A DNA stretch of 64,000 bases from Lotus japonicus (GCF_012489685.1 NC_080046.1:24569038-24633037); one strand, 5' to 3'. Positions 1 through 13,568 are shown, counted from the stretch's first letter. The notes: a model not told the origin generated them from the letters alone. Numbers and translations: made by a program.

Positions 1-162
1 ATCTTGGTAAACTTTGAACAGTGAAACAGGTGAATCAATTTAGATCCATTATCAACATCAAATGATCATCAGTTACAGGCTAAATACTAAATAGTATAGT
101 AAATAGTATCAATTTCTGAAAGGAATTGGCATTGGCTACAAGTTCATAAAGAAATGTACGCC

Positions 163-975
163 TCAGAAATAAGTTACTTCTTGTATGAATGGTTCTAGTG
201 ACACACTGATAACAGCAGCACCTTTCTCTTGCTTTATATTCAGAATCCATAAATCAAAACCCACCAGCTGCATGTGTGTGATTAAGGAATCAAAAAATCA
301 AACCGAGCATAATGGTTTAATTACCTTGGCAATCTGAACAAGGAGAAAACCCACCCAGATATACACAAGGAGTGATAATTCTTTCCAATAAATGTTCTTC
401 AGTAATTGGACTTGCATACACGGCGTGTGATAAATTTTAGAAGTAGGTAAACCTAAATAAGTTACTTGCTGACTTCTAAAGTCGAAATGATTTTGAAAAA
501 CCCTTGCATTACCTTTTCAACATGGGAATCAGCTGGACCACTTGGTAGTGGCTTATAGTCTTCTGCAGAAGCATCTACATTGAGGGGTCATAACTAAGAA
601 CTATTACATTCCAACAGTAAATATTGAGGATATTGTCTACTACTTCTTTCCAATGTAAATTACAAACTGCAGCAGATTTTGTGTAAAAGTACTTTTTTTG
701 TTTGTGTGAACTAAAAGTAGTTTAATTGTGATCTCTTTAACAGGGGAAATGACTTCAGCCATATCTGTCATTTATTCTGCCAGGGAACTTGTTCAATTAC
801 CATAGTGCTCCAAATTGGTTGGCATGATGTTAATTATGCTTAATCTGTTTTATCATCCAGTTCCAATTATATATTGGCATATCAAAACTTACCACCAGGT
901 TTTGATTCAACTTCCAATTGCCTAGCAGCTTCCTGAAAGTCAAGTAGTTTAATGCTCTTACCACCAAGTTGAAGA
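163..975 (-). pseudogene. TauE/SafE (sulfite exporter) family transporter, 3' fragment
   Basis: Four exon-like blocks on the minus strand recall the cytoplasmic loop and next membrane segment of plant TauE/SafE anion exporters. Block A (893 to about 975) reads DFQEAARQLE. Block B (513-562) reads EDYKPLPSGP. Block C (325-411) reads KNIYWKELSLLVYIWVGFLL, a membrane segment. Block D (163-267) contains LWILNIKQ and ends in TGA. A-B and the B donor have clean GT/AG borders and matching phase. Block C has lost its acceptor: the base pair before its in-phase start is AA, not AG. Block D matches the family only weakly. No N-terminal membrane segments appear to the right, where the DNA turns AT-rich. 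The family moves sulfur-containing or other anions across membranes; this copy is probably non-functional. Family assignment is from remembered motifs, not a search. Confidence 0.6.
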
Positions 976-1176
976 TGTGAGACTCAACTACTAAAGATAT
1001 TTAGGAAGTGCATAAGGTAAATTCACCTTTTTTATCATTGTTTCCTTTTTCCATGTGGCTATGGCTTTGAATGTAGCTTTTGTTGATGTACCTTTCAATC
1101 ACAACATTATATTTCATATTTTAAATATTATTAAATTTAAAATTAATTATGAGCCAAAAAATTGAGATATGATTTA

Positions 1177-1280
1177 TTTACACTGTCAGTGCATGAAAAA
1201 TTAATCTCTATTTAATTATTAGTAGAATAAAATCAGTTATTTACTTGAATGATTAAATGTGTATGCACCGACGGTGTAAA
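1177..1280. repeat. Small MITE-like foldback element
   Basis: The ends TTTACACTGTCAGTGCA and TGCACCGACGGTGTAAA form a 17-bp imperfect terminal inverted repeat around an AT-rich centre. This is the layout of a short non-autonomous DNA transposon. I see no clear target duplication. Confidence 0.55.
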
Positions 1281-1699
1281 CTTTGTTTACACTTTACACA
1301 TACATCCAATTAAACTTTTGATTGTATGAACACGTCAAGTTGGCTAATCTTTGTAACTTATCAACCTTGAAAGCTTTATCAGGTTGTTTCGAAAAGTTGA
1401 TCTTAACCGAAATATCTAATCTTAAAAACTTAAAAGCTTTATATGCCTGTTTATGTTGTTTTGACATGTCAATAATCTTGCTTGAACTAGCTAATATTAG
1501 GAACTTAAGATCGAGATTAGCTAACGATGTGTTGTTCAACATGGTCGACTTTCTGACAAGTCACTCTTGACAATTTTGATCCTCCATGAGTTTCCTCCTA
1601 GCTATCCATCGGGTTCATCCTGATCATCCACATGGATCATCTTGATCATCCATATGGTTCATCCTGATCGAATATTCTTTACAGATGCTATAATTGTGG
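1281..1699. other. AT-rich spacer, no gene seen
   Basis: Overlapping open frames of about 82 codons exist on both strands (around 1294-1570) but resemble no family, and one starts at a non-ATG codon. A short direct repeat of ATCATCCAYATGG-type words lies at about 1610-1670. Confidence 0.5.
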
Positions 1700-2940
1700 C
1701 CTGTCCTACCAAGATGGTCATTAGAATAGATACTCTAGTTTAATCGGAACTATTAAAACAACTAACCTTAAGTTAAGAGTGTAACTAGAATAACTAACCC
1801 TAACTAGGGACTATTGAATAACTAACCTTAGGTTATTAAAGTTAGTAGAACATATAATCATAGTTTAATCAGGACTATGAAATAACTAACCCTAGTTCAA
1901 GGTCCAAGTGTAAATGTTCTATAGTTTCCTCTTCATCATTGGGTTCTCTGAGGTGTGTCGTAACTCTCGAGGGTCCAAATCAAAGAGTTTAATTATCATG
2001 AAGTTAATGCTTAAAGTGGTCGGGAAGGATAAGATTCCTCTCCACCTTCTTTAGTTCATTTTTTCATCCCTCCTCCTTATTATGATTATCAACATAATTA
2101 AGAGTATTTATAATAACAACAAACAATTAGTTAATCATTTATTTTAACTCAGATTAATCAATCAAAGTGAGATTTTATTAATTTCAAAAACTGTGAATTA
2201 AAGTCTCAAAAGTATGTTTTTGATATTGAAAATCCTTAGAAAAAGCTCATAAATGAAATCATAAGAAAAAAGAACTCAGAAAAAAGAAAAATGGGCTAGT
2301 TTTTTTTTCATCTGCTGACCCCTCCTTTTTTGGTGCCAAAAACACATATCTGGGCCTTTTTGCATTAGCCCATTATGTTGGTTTTTTTTTGTTTGGCTGA
2401 TGGCCCTTCAATTTTCTATAAGGATTTGATTGTTTTTTTTTCTTGGGCTAGTTTTTTTTGCTGCTGACCCCTCCTTTTTTGGTGCAAAAAACACATATCT
2501 GGGCTTTTTTGCATTAGCCCATTATGTTGGTATTTTGTTTGGCTGATGGCCCTTTTTTTCATACTTTGACTCTTTTTTTTGCGCTAGCTTTGGTTGACTA
2601 ATCTTAAGTTAAGAGAACCACTATAACAGATAACCCTGATTTAAGCTCTAGTTTAACTGAGACTATAAAATAACAAGCTCTAGTTTAACTAAGACTGTAG
2701 AATAACAGACTCTAGTCTAACTGAGACTATAGTATAACTAAGCTTCAGTTAGGAGGGTCATTAGAATAACTAACCCTAGTCTAATCGAGATAATAGTATA
2801 ACTAACATTTGTTTAAAAGGGTCAATGGAATAACTAACGTTAAGTTAAGAGGTCATTAAAATGGATAATCCTAGTTTAACGTAGACTTTAGAATAACTAA
2901 ATTAGGTTAAAAGTGTCATTATCCATCAATTCACTCGTAT
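1700..2940. repeat. Degenerate minisatellite of 'ACTAACCCTAGTTTAA' type words
   Basis: Phrases such as AATAACTAACCCTAG and AGTTTAACTGAGACTATAG recur many times with variable spacing, before and after the embedded tandem duplication at 2293-2557. No coding potential. The repeats are too diverged to fix a unit length by eye. Confidence 0.6.
2293..2557. repeat. Tandem duplication of about 152 bp
   Basis: A block beginning GGGCTAG plus a T-run and containing GACCCCTCCTTTTTTGGTGC, ACACATATCTGGGC and GCATTAGCCCATTATGTTGG occurs at about 2293 and again at about 2445, with small T-tract differences. Confidence 0.7.
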
Positions 2941-2975
2941 TCATTTAAATATTAGAATTGATCTAATCATATCCG

Positions 2976-3265
2976 CAAATTTGGAAAGATTTTCATGAAA
3001 CGAATACCACCGTTGCGTCTAGAATGGTCGAAAACCTTAAAATCGGCTACTCTTGGACCCAAAACGGATAAAAATGACCAAAATTATAAAAAAAACACAT
3101 TACTTAAGTTTATTCAAAGGCCAATATCTGGTCTTATTTACAAATATGGAAAGATTTTCAAGAAACGAACCACACCATTGCGTCCGGAACGGTCGAAAAC
3201 CTTAGAATCAACTCCTCTTGGACCCAAAACGGATAAAAATGACCCAAAATTTCCAAAAAACACAT
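2976..3265. repeat. Direct repeat of about 125 bp, followed by a GC-rich patch
   Basis: Two copies (about 2976-3100 and 3142-3265) share TGGAAAGATTTTCA, GGTCGAAAACCTTA and TTGGACCCAAAACGG. They are followed to about 3530 by GC-rich DNA with repeated CGAGAGTG words, unlike the AT-rich surroundings. Frames here are open on both strands but look like composition artefacts. A transposon-derived origin is likely but unclassified. Confidence 0.55.
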
Positions 3266-3560
3266 TCTGCCACATGTCAGCACGAGAACAAGCCACGTCA
3301 GCGTCTCTGACGTCATCAGGCGCGTGTCTCTCACAGCCGAGAGTGGCCTCCACTCTCCTTCTTCCTCTAGCGCGAGTGGGGCGCGTGGCCGAGAGTGGGC
3401 TCACTCTCCGGCCACCACGCCGGCAAGTGCGGGAGAGTGTAGCTTCGTCCGGGCTCCGTTTGAGATTCCGGAACTTGTTCCGGACTCTTCTCAACCTTCT
3501 GAATCCATCTATGACCTCAGATTTTCATTTCGGGAACTTTTAAAAATGGGTCATTTTCGA

Positions 3561-4092
3561 AAATGATGATTCCGGCCACCTCGAGTCACCATCAAAGCTC
3601 TAGTATGACTTGTTGGGACCGTGACTTGACGAGGAACATCAAGGAGACACATATTTTGCACAAATTCTCACCAAACATTGAACAAACAACAACATAAAAT
3701 TATTTTTCCTAGCTAGTTACCACTTATGGAACCCAGAAAGTGAGAATAGTTTTATGCAGTTATTTTTCTATTCTTTCACTATGAGGGCCTGAATATGAAT
3801 CAAACAGAAATAAGGGACTGAATATAAATCAAACAAAAATAAGGGGCTAAAAGTGGGAAGCAGAATTTAATTTTTAAATAGGCCCCTGGCGCATTTACAT
3901 TAATGGCGCCGAAAAAATAATAATTTGACTTTCAGTCCTTTTTTTTTGGGGCACCTGTGCCTCTCCAGAAAAATGGCATATGTAAGCTTTCCCCTTTCTG
4001 AAAGTAAAAAAAGGATCCAAATAGTTAAAAAAATCTAAATATATTATTATAGTAAATTTTGATATATATATATATATTACAATAGTAAGGTT

Positions 4093-4142
<50 letters not shown>

Positions 4143-4951
4143 AACTTTTTATAATTCTGTTTATTATCATAAATTCATTATAATTATAATTAAGGTACAG
4201 ATTTATACCAAGAAAAAAAGGTACAAATAAAAATTGATTGATAAAAAAAAATGCAATGAAAGACTTCATCGTGAATAGGGGAGTAATTTTAGGTTTTTTT
4301 GGAAACAAACAAAATAGTGGGAGAGAGAATGAGTTCTTAATAATGAAGGAAGATAGTGGGAGAGAGAATGGTGAGTGGACCTTGATAAAAAAACAGAAAA
4401 AGGAAGGAAATGCCACGTGTACGGTAAAAAGGAGAGAAGAGCTTGTAGAATGCCATGTGGAATTCCACTAAGTCTAAGATTGCATGAAAGAGCAGAATGC
4501 TTGTGGTTGCGACACATCAGCATTTGGTCCTTTGAACCTTTGCTCTTTTAATAGTATTATTGATTATTGATTGATTTGGAAAGGTAGAAATGATTGGCAA
4601 CGTACAAAGCATGTCATCTACCATATGAATGTGATCATTGAGATTGATGGACGCTGAAACTATAGAAGACAACCCCTCATTCAATTATAGAATAACACCA
4701 GTAAGAGGAATTCCCTCTCGAAATACAAATGAGGAAAAAACTTCAGCATGTCCACCGATGGCACATACATAAAACATAACGGAATGGTCGGCATATCAAA
4801 AAACGCAAAGATCGATAAAACCCCTAAAAACACATAAGTATATCTAAAATTCCTGGTTTCTTAAATCCTAAAAAAACAAAATTTCATTCCCGGAATTCAC
4901 AAGACAAATTTTCAGGGTTCTAATCCTAATATAACCAGCTCTGATACCACA
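3561..4951. other. Intergenic, AT-rich, with (TA)n microsatellites
   Basis: Pure TA runs lie at 4062-4078 and 4095-4140, each preceded by a similar TAGTAA(A/G).TTTGA phrase. No coding region is supported. The last 250 bases look like the untranslated leader next to the LTR that begins at 4952. Confidence 0.5.
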
Positions 4952-5444
4952 TGTTGGAATTACATATTAACTGGATCGATACTAGCAATTAGAACACCAT
5001 AATCATTAGGATAAATTGTGTACCTCTCTCTTGAAGATATCTTGCATGTCCTTTTGATTTGCGGAAGCAAGCACACAATTGTATGCAACAGTAACAAGAT
5101 CTTCCACTTGATCTCTTGTCTCTGGCAAACTACTCTTTGATGGAGCAAGCAGTTAAAGAACGTTAAGAGTGGATCCTGCCCTTTATTAATAAAACATGGA
5201 AAACCTAATTTCCATCCATCATGGATATTAGGCCCATTAGGCCCCATACAGAAGTTCACACACTTGTCTATTTGGCTCAACCCAATTAACTTATATTCAC
5301 ATGTGATTCCCAAAAATAGCCTATAAGGATCACATTAACATATAGGCTCACAAGGAAAAAATATATCAGGCAACATTCAACTCATTTTAATAAAATAAAA
5401 AACCATCAATCAATATAAGCCCAAATTAGAATAAAATTCTAACA
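4952..5444 (-). mobile_element. LTR plus primer-binding site of a truncated retrotransposon
   Basis: The block starts TGTTGGAATT and ends AATTCTAACA, a nearly perfect terminal inverted repeat typical of plant LTRs. Directly to its left, on the minus strand, is a methionine-tRNA-type primer-binding site (plus strand GCTCTGATACCACA, 4938-4951). This is therefore the 5' LTR of a minus-strand element. No partner LTR or gag-pol follows to the left, so the element is truncated. A copia-type origin is likely but not shown. Confidence 0.6.
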
Positions 5445-5549
5445 TGAAGTTCCACTGAACAATTATAGGCCACACTTTGGTGGCACTCATTGATACAAGC
5501 AGTTCACATAGCGATTTGCACCCATCAACTAGAAATGTCACCCCACTTT

Positions 5550-8500
5550 TGTAACACCCCGATTTCGGTGGTGCCACTTTAGTGACTTTAAATCAATAGT
5601 GCGGAAAATGCGTAAATATTTTTTTTTCGTTTTCTTTTCAAATATAAGACTTAACATAATGAAGACTCAACCCAAAGATAATAAACATAAAGTGATTGGA
5701 GATAGTGTCCGCAGGCGAATAAGTTCATCCCATGGTCAGAGCCATGAGTTTTATGAATACAGTTTTCAAGAAGATAAGTCAGCCCCAAATGGGAAATGAC
5801 AATCAGAGTTGTGAAAACAATCCCCCCCATATAATACACTCCTAACATCGACCCTCATCCGATCATGCATGAAGTCCGGGTCCACTCGAAGGCTCAGTAG
5901 CAGTCATTGTGCTCAGGATCCTCCCCAAACGATGAACCATCTTGAATCAGCGGTTGGACGTCTGGCAGCAGGCCGACCGCCCAAACACAACCATACACAC
6001 AAAGCCAAGGCGCTAGGGTCAACTCACGGAATATAATAGATAATACAAGCAACATGTGATGAATAAAGGGGTATATATATATATAGGTTGTATATATCCA
6101 TATAAGTTCTGTATCGTCTACCCTAAGGTATATACATAACATGTTATCAGATGTCTAAATTCAATATTCAATATCTCAACAGTTCAATAAGTTATATCTC
6201 GAAAACTCGATAAGCAATATATCAACGAATATAGTTAAATGCATGGTATGCCAATGCAATGTCATGCTCAAAATATGATCCGGATAAAATGTCACCCTCA
6301 CGATGACCCGAAGTATCTCGCTCCGCTAAAGCGTCTCGCTTTTATGAAGCATCTCGCTCCTATAAAGCATCTCGCTTTTATGAAGCATCTCGCTCCTGTG
6401 AAGCATCTCGCTCCAATGAAGCAGCACACTCCTGTGAAGCATCTCGCTCCTATGAAGCTGCACGCTCCTGTGAAGTCCGATCTGAGATCGTCCTTCGGAA
6501 AGCAGCACACTTTCCAAGAAATGTATGCATGAATGCAATATGGTTAGCCAAACAACGAATCGTCCTCACCAAGGCACGCGTGTCTAGCTAGAGTACATTG
6601 TCTCTACAATACCCTAAGGTAAACAAGGAAGTGCTAATCGAATTTGGTAACTTTCCTAGTCACTTGGGCTCACCGTCTCGATGGCCAACCAAACTGCTCA
6701 ACGAGCAAAAGAATGCAGCTCGCACTCAGTGACCTTTCAACTTACCATGGCTCACCATCTCGATGGCCAAACAAATTGCTCAAAGAGCGAAGGAGTATTC
6801 GACATACTCAGAAACTTATAGTTTTCCCATAACTTGGATTTGACGACAATTCTCATTTTCCAAAACTAATGTTCAAGCCCTAAACTTTCGTCTGAGTCTT
6901 TTATCATTATATTAAGGGTTTTGAGGTTGTTTAATACATTATGGAGGTTCATTATGAAATTGTTTAAGTTTCGTCTCTAATCTTATTAGTTTCAAAGATC
7001 TCATAATTCCAATGATTCCCTGGAGAAGGTCTCAAAACAAAAGGTCCATCATCACCCAAGTAATGGCCCGAGAAGTTCCCAGGTAAGCTGGCCGGGCACA
7101 ATGCCTCATTAAAAGCCCTTCTTGCCTTTAGACAGAACAACCCAAGTTCTTACGTGAATTCAAATGGGGTTTTTCCAATATCATTTTCAAACTCAATTTT
7201 CCTTTGAGAAGGTCTCGATCCATAAAACAATAATAGGGTACGAACCTCGGTCCGTCCCATCAAACTTTATCTAAAAACTCGTCAGGAGTCTGGCATAACT
7301 ACCCGTTATCCACTATCTTGACGTTCCTCACTCATTCGCACAATTGCACGGTATATTCAATATAGTCAGCAATTCAAGTGCGTAATAGAAAGACACATTA
7401 TAATCAATATAATCCAAATATCATGTGAACAAATAATCACATAGCCTATAGTTAACCATTTAACAATTAAGCATGCGAGTCAATTATCAACATATCAATG
7501 CGATAAATCCTAATCTCCCATGTCGGCCGAAGCCCAGAAAACGGAGACACACGTCTCAATCAGTTCACTCGGCCGAAGCCTTCAGAAAACATTTTCAATC
7601 CAGACAATTCATATGCATAAACAATAAATCAAGTCGAATTTATCGACGCCTACAAAGCATTAGCTAGCAAGTAAGTTGCCCTAACCTCGAACTCGTCCAG
7701 TGTGTTCAAGCAAGGCTCCTTCACAATCCTCTTTTCCTGCTCCAAGTGTTCCTCCAAACGAATCTTTGAGCAAACGAAGCGAAGGTCAATCAAAACAAGT
7801 CAATTCGGTCAATATAACACTAACTAGCGTTAGACAAAGCTTAAGAAGCTTCAGAGTACAATTTTTAAGCATGAATAGACGACATAACCTCGTTCGCTAA
7901 AACGAGCATAACTCGAGCTACAGAACTCGGAATGACACGAAACCAGCGCCAAAATTTCGACAATCGGAAGAGCTACGCAATGGCTCAGGTCATAGAGACC
8001 CAAAAATTATTTTTGGACACGGTACTCTAAGCAATAGGTTTCGGCCACTATGTAAAATAGGGTTTCCGAACTTTTTCTTCGATCTAAATCGATTCCTAGG
8101 TATTCTTAGGCGATATCTAGGCCAAGGAAACTCTCAGAAAAAATATCGAATCGAAAACTGTCGCAGGGGTATTTTGGTCATTATTTTCAGCTCAGAATTT
8201 CAAAATCAGAGTTTCGAAAAACAAATTAGATGGGGTTGATACTAACGACGATTATGACGACTAATCCTACTAGCACTAAGCTAAGGCGATAGTTTTCAGC
8301 CCAAAGGTTGAGACTTTGCTTAAAAATGGGTATTTTAAGCAGAAATTGATTCCGGCGGAGTTCCGGCGACATAACGGAAAAACTAATCCGACAGAAGTGC
8401 TCTTGGGCACGTAAGGAAGATGTTTAGAATCAAAAATGAAGTATTCAAGATAGTTTTGCAAAAACCTCAAAACTATGAGCACAGAAGGACATAGAGAAAA

Positions 8501-9723
8501 GCTATGGAAAAAGACGATCAGAGGTAAGGAAAAGCGACTATACCTCGAAACCTTGAAGTAGCAACTGTTTAATCGACGATCTAGCAAGAAATGAACAAAA
8601 TCTCTTCTCCTCCTCCTCCTAGCAAACTCGCGGCTTCAAGAGAGAAAATGGGTGAGTTTTTGTGTTTTGTGGGTTTTTGTTTCAAGCTTCAACATATATA
8701 TATAGGGAATGAAATGGAAGATATTTTGTAAAGATTGGATAAGGATGGATAGATATTTATCAAAGATATTTTGAGAAGATATTTTGTGAAGATATTTTTG
8801 AGAAGATATTTTGTAAACCGGTACAGATTTGTTTAGATATCGGAGGATTTAGCTCATAGAGTTAAGATAAAAATATGAGAGTGATTTCCGATTCTTCCTA
8901 CTGATTCCAAGGTATTCTAGACACGATATTCTCCCCGCTGAATCTTCTAATTCTTCAAAGAAATATCGGTATGATTTTTGGTTTTCGAGGCTTGTTTTTA
9001 ATGCTATATATTGAGGTTGGTAAAACGCGGGAAAATGAAAGTTTCGCGAATCTGATTTTTCCGGCTTCATTCTCCATGAATTCTAAGATAGGTTTTGGCG
9101 ACATAAATCCAAAACTAAGAAAAGGTTTCCTTGTATTTTTGGTAACTAATGCAAAGTCGGTGTAAAACTATTTTACCCGATAAGTTGCTTTTTGCATCGG
9201 ATGTCGGAATAGAAAACTTCCTTCTGAAGAAAGATTGAAATCATCGAGAGAAATGGGTGTACGCGTGTAGAATCTTCATTGTAGCTCTGAATAGAAAAAG
9301 TCTTCATCGTCGGGTGATTCTAGGGTTTTGAAATACCAGGGTTTTGGTTTCGGCAAACTTCCGATGATTGGAATCGGACGTTCGTAGATTCTAGAGTTTC
9401 GCCTCGAAACGATTGTGATATATGGAGAAAGAGAAGTTCTAACATTTCTCTGAAGATTTTTTGACTAAATTCCTACAGTGTTCCAAGGGTGGAACACAGT
9501 TTGATTTCCTAAGGTTCTTGTCCTAGGTTTTAAAACGAATATTAGTCGTGCTATAACTTAAATCGACTTCGATACAATCCTTTGACTTTTCCTGAACTTT
9601 CTCCTTCATAAATTTATTCCATTCGATAAACTCTTGTTCAGGTTTTCCTTTCACGATACGTCAAACCTAATCGTAAATGGAAATCTCTTCCACTTATTCT
9701 AAGCTTAAAACTTGGGTCTTACA
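5550..9723 (-). mobile_element. Solo LTR 1 of a long-LTR Ty3/gypsy family
   Basis: On the plus strand the block starts TGTAACACCCCGATTTCGG and ends CTTGGGTCTTACA, which are the reverse-complement ends of the LTRs at 34046-37728 and 40689-44373. It is flanked by perfect 5-bp duplications ACTTT (5545-5549 and 9724-9728), so it is a complete solo LTR of 4174 bp made by recombination between two LTRs. A TATA-like run (about 8692-8704) corresponds to the promoter position of the other copies. It is the most divergent copy of the family here. No internal gag-pol remains. Open frames inside it are not genes. Confidence 0.85.
6310..6478. repeat. 18-bp minisatellite inside solo LTR 1
   Basis: Eight to nine imperfect units of the type GAAGCATCTCGCTCCTAT. 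Other LTRs of the family carry a different tandem array in roughly the same zone. Short open frames of CTCGCT-derived residues are by-products. Confidence 0.8.
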
Positions 9724-9728
9724 ACTTT

Positions 9729-10043
9729 AAAGTGGGGAAATAATTAAATGCCCTTCCGTGTTTTACTCTGGAAAAACAAGTTCCGGAGGGCTCCAGAAGT
9801 TTAACTTCCGGAGCATATCAGTATATTAACATAACACCCCTTCCGTGTTTTACTCCGAAAAAACAAGTTCTGAAGGGCTTCAGAAGTTAAACCTCCGGAG
9901 CGTGTAAGTATATTAACAGAACACAGGGTTCACCCCTTCACTTTGAAGTTCCAGAGGGTAGATCTGACATTTTTTAAAAAAGGCTGGGGTGCCAGATCTA
10001 TTAGGTGGGGTGCCAAATCCAAGCCCCTAACACAATTCTTATG
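9729..10043. other. Spacer between two solo LTRs, with an 87-bp tandem duplication
   Basis: Two copies of a unit starting CCCTTCCGTGTTTTACTC (at 9751 and 9838) are separated by 87 bp. No coding sequence. This is pre-insertion DNA, as each neighbouring LTR has its own target duplication. Confidence 0.65.
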
Positions 10044-11370
10044 TCTACTGTAACACCCCGATTTCGGTGGCGTCACTTTAGTAACCAAAATAAACTTAAT
10101 GCGGAAAAACGTGAATATTTTTTTTTTATAATAACTAAGACAAGACTGAATTAAATAAAACTCAAATGCGAAAAGTAATAAAACTAATATACAATATATA
10201 AACAGCCCCCGCTGTAAGTAACAACCTCGTCACGAGTAACCTCCAGTGACGGAAAGAAAACTGTAACGCCCGTAGGCAATATGTACAAACCAAATAAAAA
10301 GGTGAAGTGTCCGCAACACCATCCCTCAAAACTGAGAATAAGTCAGCCCAGATGGCCTAAAACAAGACCTCCTAAGTCCAACCAACTCCCTGTGATTCCC
10401 GTAAAGAAACCACACAAAAAGCTATAGGTGGGAAACTACCCTGTTCCCAAAGGAACAAATGATGTTCAGAGCTAGGACTCTACTCCTACACTAATCCCAT
10501 CTCGAGGAGCTCACACTAACACTCAATCCTACATGCTAGCATGATCGTCGTCCGAATTCGAAATCCAGAACGACCTAGTCTACATACACCATCCGTCCTC
10601 CTCTCGCAACCGCGATACGCTCCAGTTCCTGCATCTCAACCCTAGTTCCTCCCGAAGGATGAACCATCATGAACCAGCCCGCCAAAGAGATCTGACAAAG
10701 GGCGTTTGTTCGCCAAAGCACACACAGAAGACGCGAGGGTCAACTCCAAAGAATTATATAAATAATACCACCAATAGATACCATTAAAAGATTAGCCACT
10801 TAGGCTTATAACTAGGGATAACATCCTAGGGTTGCATTATTCCACAAAGAATATAACGACAGTAAAACACAGTTAACATGCATCAAGTAGAACTAACAAG
10901 TATCAAACACACTCATCAACTAAGTCAGTATGCATGTCGCATGAAATGATATGCAGGTTAACCCAGTCAACCAATATGCAATCCGGAACGTGGTGGACAT
11001 CAAACGGATCAGCCCTAACACCAGCCACGGTGGGACCATTTCGGCCCGCGTGCCTCTTACACCACAAGGTAGTCAGATCAACTACTAAGAGTCACCTAAC
11101 AGCGCTCTTACGCGGAAATTCGGGTCTTATGACCATTTTGGAATCCACCGAGGTCCGGTAATCACGCCGTGTATTAACCTCCTATGTGTGCATGAATGCA
11201 ATGTGATTAGCCAAACAACGTCTCCGACCTCACTCGACACGTCGCCACGTGTTCTAGGTAAATTAATGTCTCTAAAAGCTTACCCTAAGGTAAAAGTCGA
11301 TTCTGCGACAAAATACAATAATCATAAAATGAGTGCAACCACTCACGATAACTCTTCGAGTCATCAATGC

Positions 11371-11580
11371 TCTCACGAAGTCTCACGCTTCAGTGGAGTC
11401 TCACACATTCACAAAGTCTCACGCTTCAGTGAAGTTTTATGCTTTCACAAGGTCTCTCGCCTCAGTGAATTTACACACTTGCACGAAGTCTCACGCTTCA
11501 GTGAAGTTTCATGCTCATCACAAGGTCTCACGCCTCAGTGAAGATCACGCATTCACAAGGTCTCACGCCTCAGTGAAGCT
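11371..11580. repeat. Minisatellite of about 36-bp units inside solo LTR 2
   Basis: Repeated phrases TCTCACGCTTCAGTGAAG and TTCACAAGGTCTCACGCC occur about six times. The array lies next to the conserved ACCCTAAGGTA motif, as do the 26-bp arrays in the LTRs at 36.3 and 42.9 kb, but its sequence is unrelated to theirs. Confidence 0.75.
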
Positions 11581-13568
11581 TCTCGGCTCATCCCTTGGAT
11601 GGCTAAACCAACTGCTCCCAGAGCACAGGAGTATCAACATACTCACAACTTCTTAACCTTCTCATTACTTGGGATCCGACGACACTTCTCGCTTTCCACA
11701 ACTAAGATTTGCATCCAAAGCTTCCTTTCGAGGTTAACGCCATTACTTAAAGATTTAGAGGTTGTTTAATGTCTTATGAGTTTTCTTTTCAAAATAATAT
11801 CCTTTTAGTCTTATCGCAAATCCTATAAGTTCTCGGGATCTCCAAATCCCCAAATGACTCCAGAGAATGTCTCGATCCATAAACATCATAACAAGGCCCG
11901 AATCTCATTCGTCCTATCAAGCTTCCTCCAAAACTCTCAAAATAAAATCGGCATGACCTGCCCGCTATCCTCACCATTCAGAATCTCAGTTTCTAGTGCA
12001 AAGCATATTTAAATCATCACAATCAACAACATGTCATATATCCATAAATCTCATCATAAACACTTAACACTTAGCGTATAAAGCATGCACCACACATCCT
12101 AGATTACCCACATAGCACATAGCATGTAAGTCAATCTCAAAAACATTCAGTAGATGAATCATCTACATTGTCAGCCGAAGCCTCAGAAAACATTTTCCAA
12201 TCACACACAATCCAGTGCATAAACAATAAACAATGTCGAAAACATCGACCCTAAGCATTAACTAGAGATTCAGTGAGAAGCCCTCACCTGTAGATTCTCC
12301 AGGACGATCTCCTAACACTTGTTCACAATCAAAGGCTTGCTCCTCTGGGAATTCCTCAAAATTACCTTTAGAGCAAAACCACAGAAATACTATCAGAATC
12401 TATCGAAAACTAAGCTATCGATACTTACTAAGGTTACTCGAAGTAATCTATACTCTAAGGTACGATAATCTAGCGCGAAAAGACAAGTTTTCGGAAAAGG
12501 AAATTTCCTCCTCCCCCTTTAATAGGTTCGGCCACTTTAGGTAATTAGGAGACTCGATTTTTCTTCGATCAAACTTGGTTCCTATACTATCATTAGCCGT
12601 AACTAAGGGTATTCTGAACTCGGAAAAATTATCGGATAAAAAACTGTCGCAGGGGTATTTTGGTCATGATTTTTAACTTAGAAATTTCAAAACTGAAATC
12701 CCAAAAACCAAATTTTGCAGGGACGTCACCAACGGCGTTTATGACAACTAATCTTACTAGCACTAAGCTAAGGCGATAGTTTTCAGCCTAAAGGTTGAAG
12801 CTTTACTCCAAAAACGGGTATTTTAGGCTAAAATTGATTCCGGCGGAATTCCGGCGATATAACGGAAAATCTAACCCGGCAGAAGTGATCTTGGGCGCAT
12901 AAGGAAGAGGTTTAGAATCAGAAATGAAAGATTCAGGATAGTTTTGCAAAAACCCATAAACTATCCGCTCAGAAAACTCTACAGAAAAGCTATGGAAAAA
13001 GCGATCAGAGGTAAGGATTAGCGACTATACCTCGAAGCCTTGAAGTAGCAACTGATTGATCGACGATCAAGCAAACGATGAAGAAAAACTCTTCTTCCTT
13101 CTTCCTTGTTCTTGGCCGCGGTTTTGGGAGAGAAAATGGAGGAGAATTTGTGTTTTTCTTCCTTTCTTTGCTATATATAAAGGTTGGAAATTCGCGGGAA
13201 AATGAAAGTTTCGCGAATCTGATTTTTCCGACTTCATTCTCCATGAATTAATAGATATGTTTTGGCAAAAGAGTTCCAAAACTATAAAGAGGTCTCCTTG
13301 TATTTTTGGCAACTAAAGCATAGTCGGTATAAAACTATTTTACCCGATAAGTTGCTTTTTGCATCGAATGTCGGAATGGAAAACTTCCTTCGGAAAAAAG
13401 ATTGAAATCATCAAGAGAAATGGGTGTACGCGTGTGGAATATTCATTTGAAGCTCTGAATAGAAAAAGTCTTCATTGTCGAGAAATTCTAGGGTTTTGAA
13501 ATACCAGGGATTCGGTTTCGGCAAACTTCCGATGATTGGAATCGGACGTTCGTAGATCCTAGAGTTTC

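Noticed and set aside
3138..3566. Open frames on both strands in the GC-rich patch
   Set aside because: All frames are open together, a composition effect; no protein motif.
6310..6478. Possible CRISPR-like array
   Set aside because: Units are contiguous with no unique spacers, in a plant nuclear genome; it is a minisatellite.
6239..6538. KHLAPMKHLAP-type and CFIGARCF-type repetitive frames
   Set aside because: Translation of the 18-bp minisatellite in solo LTR 1.
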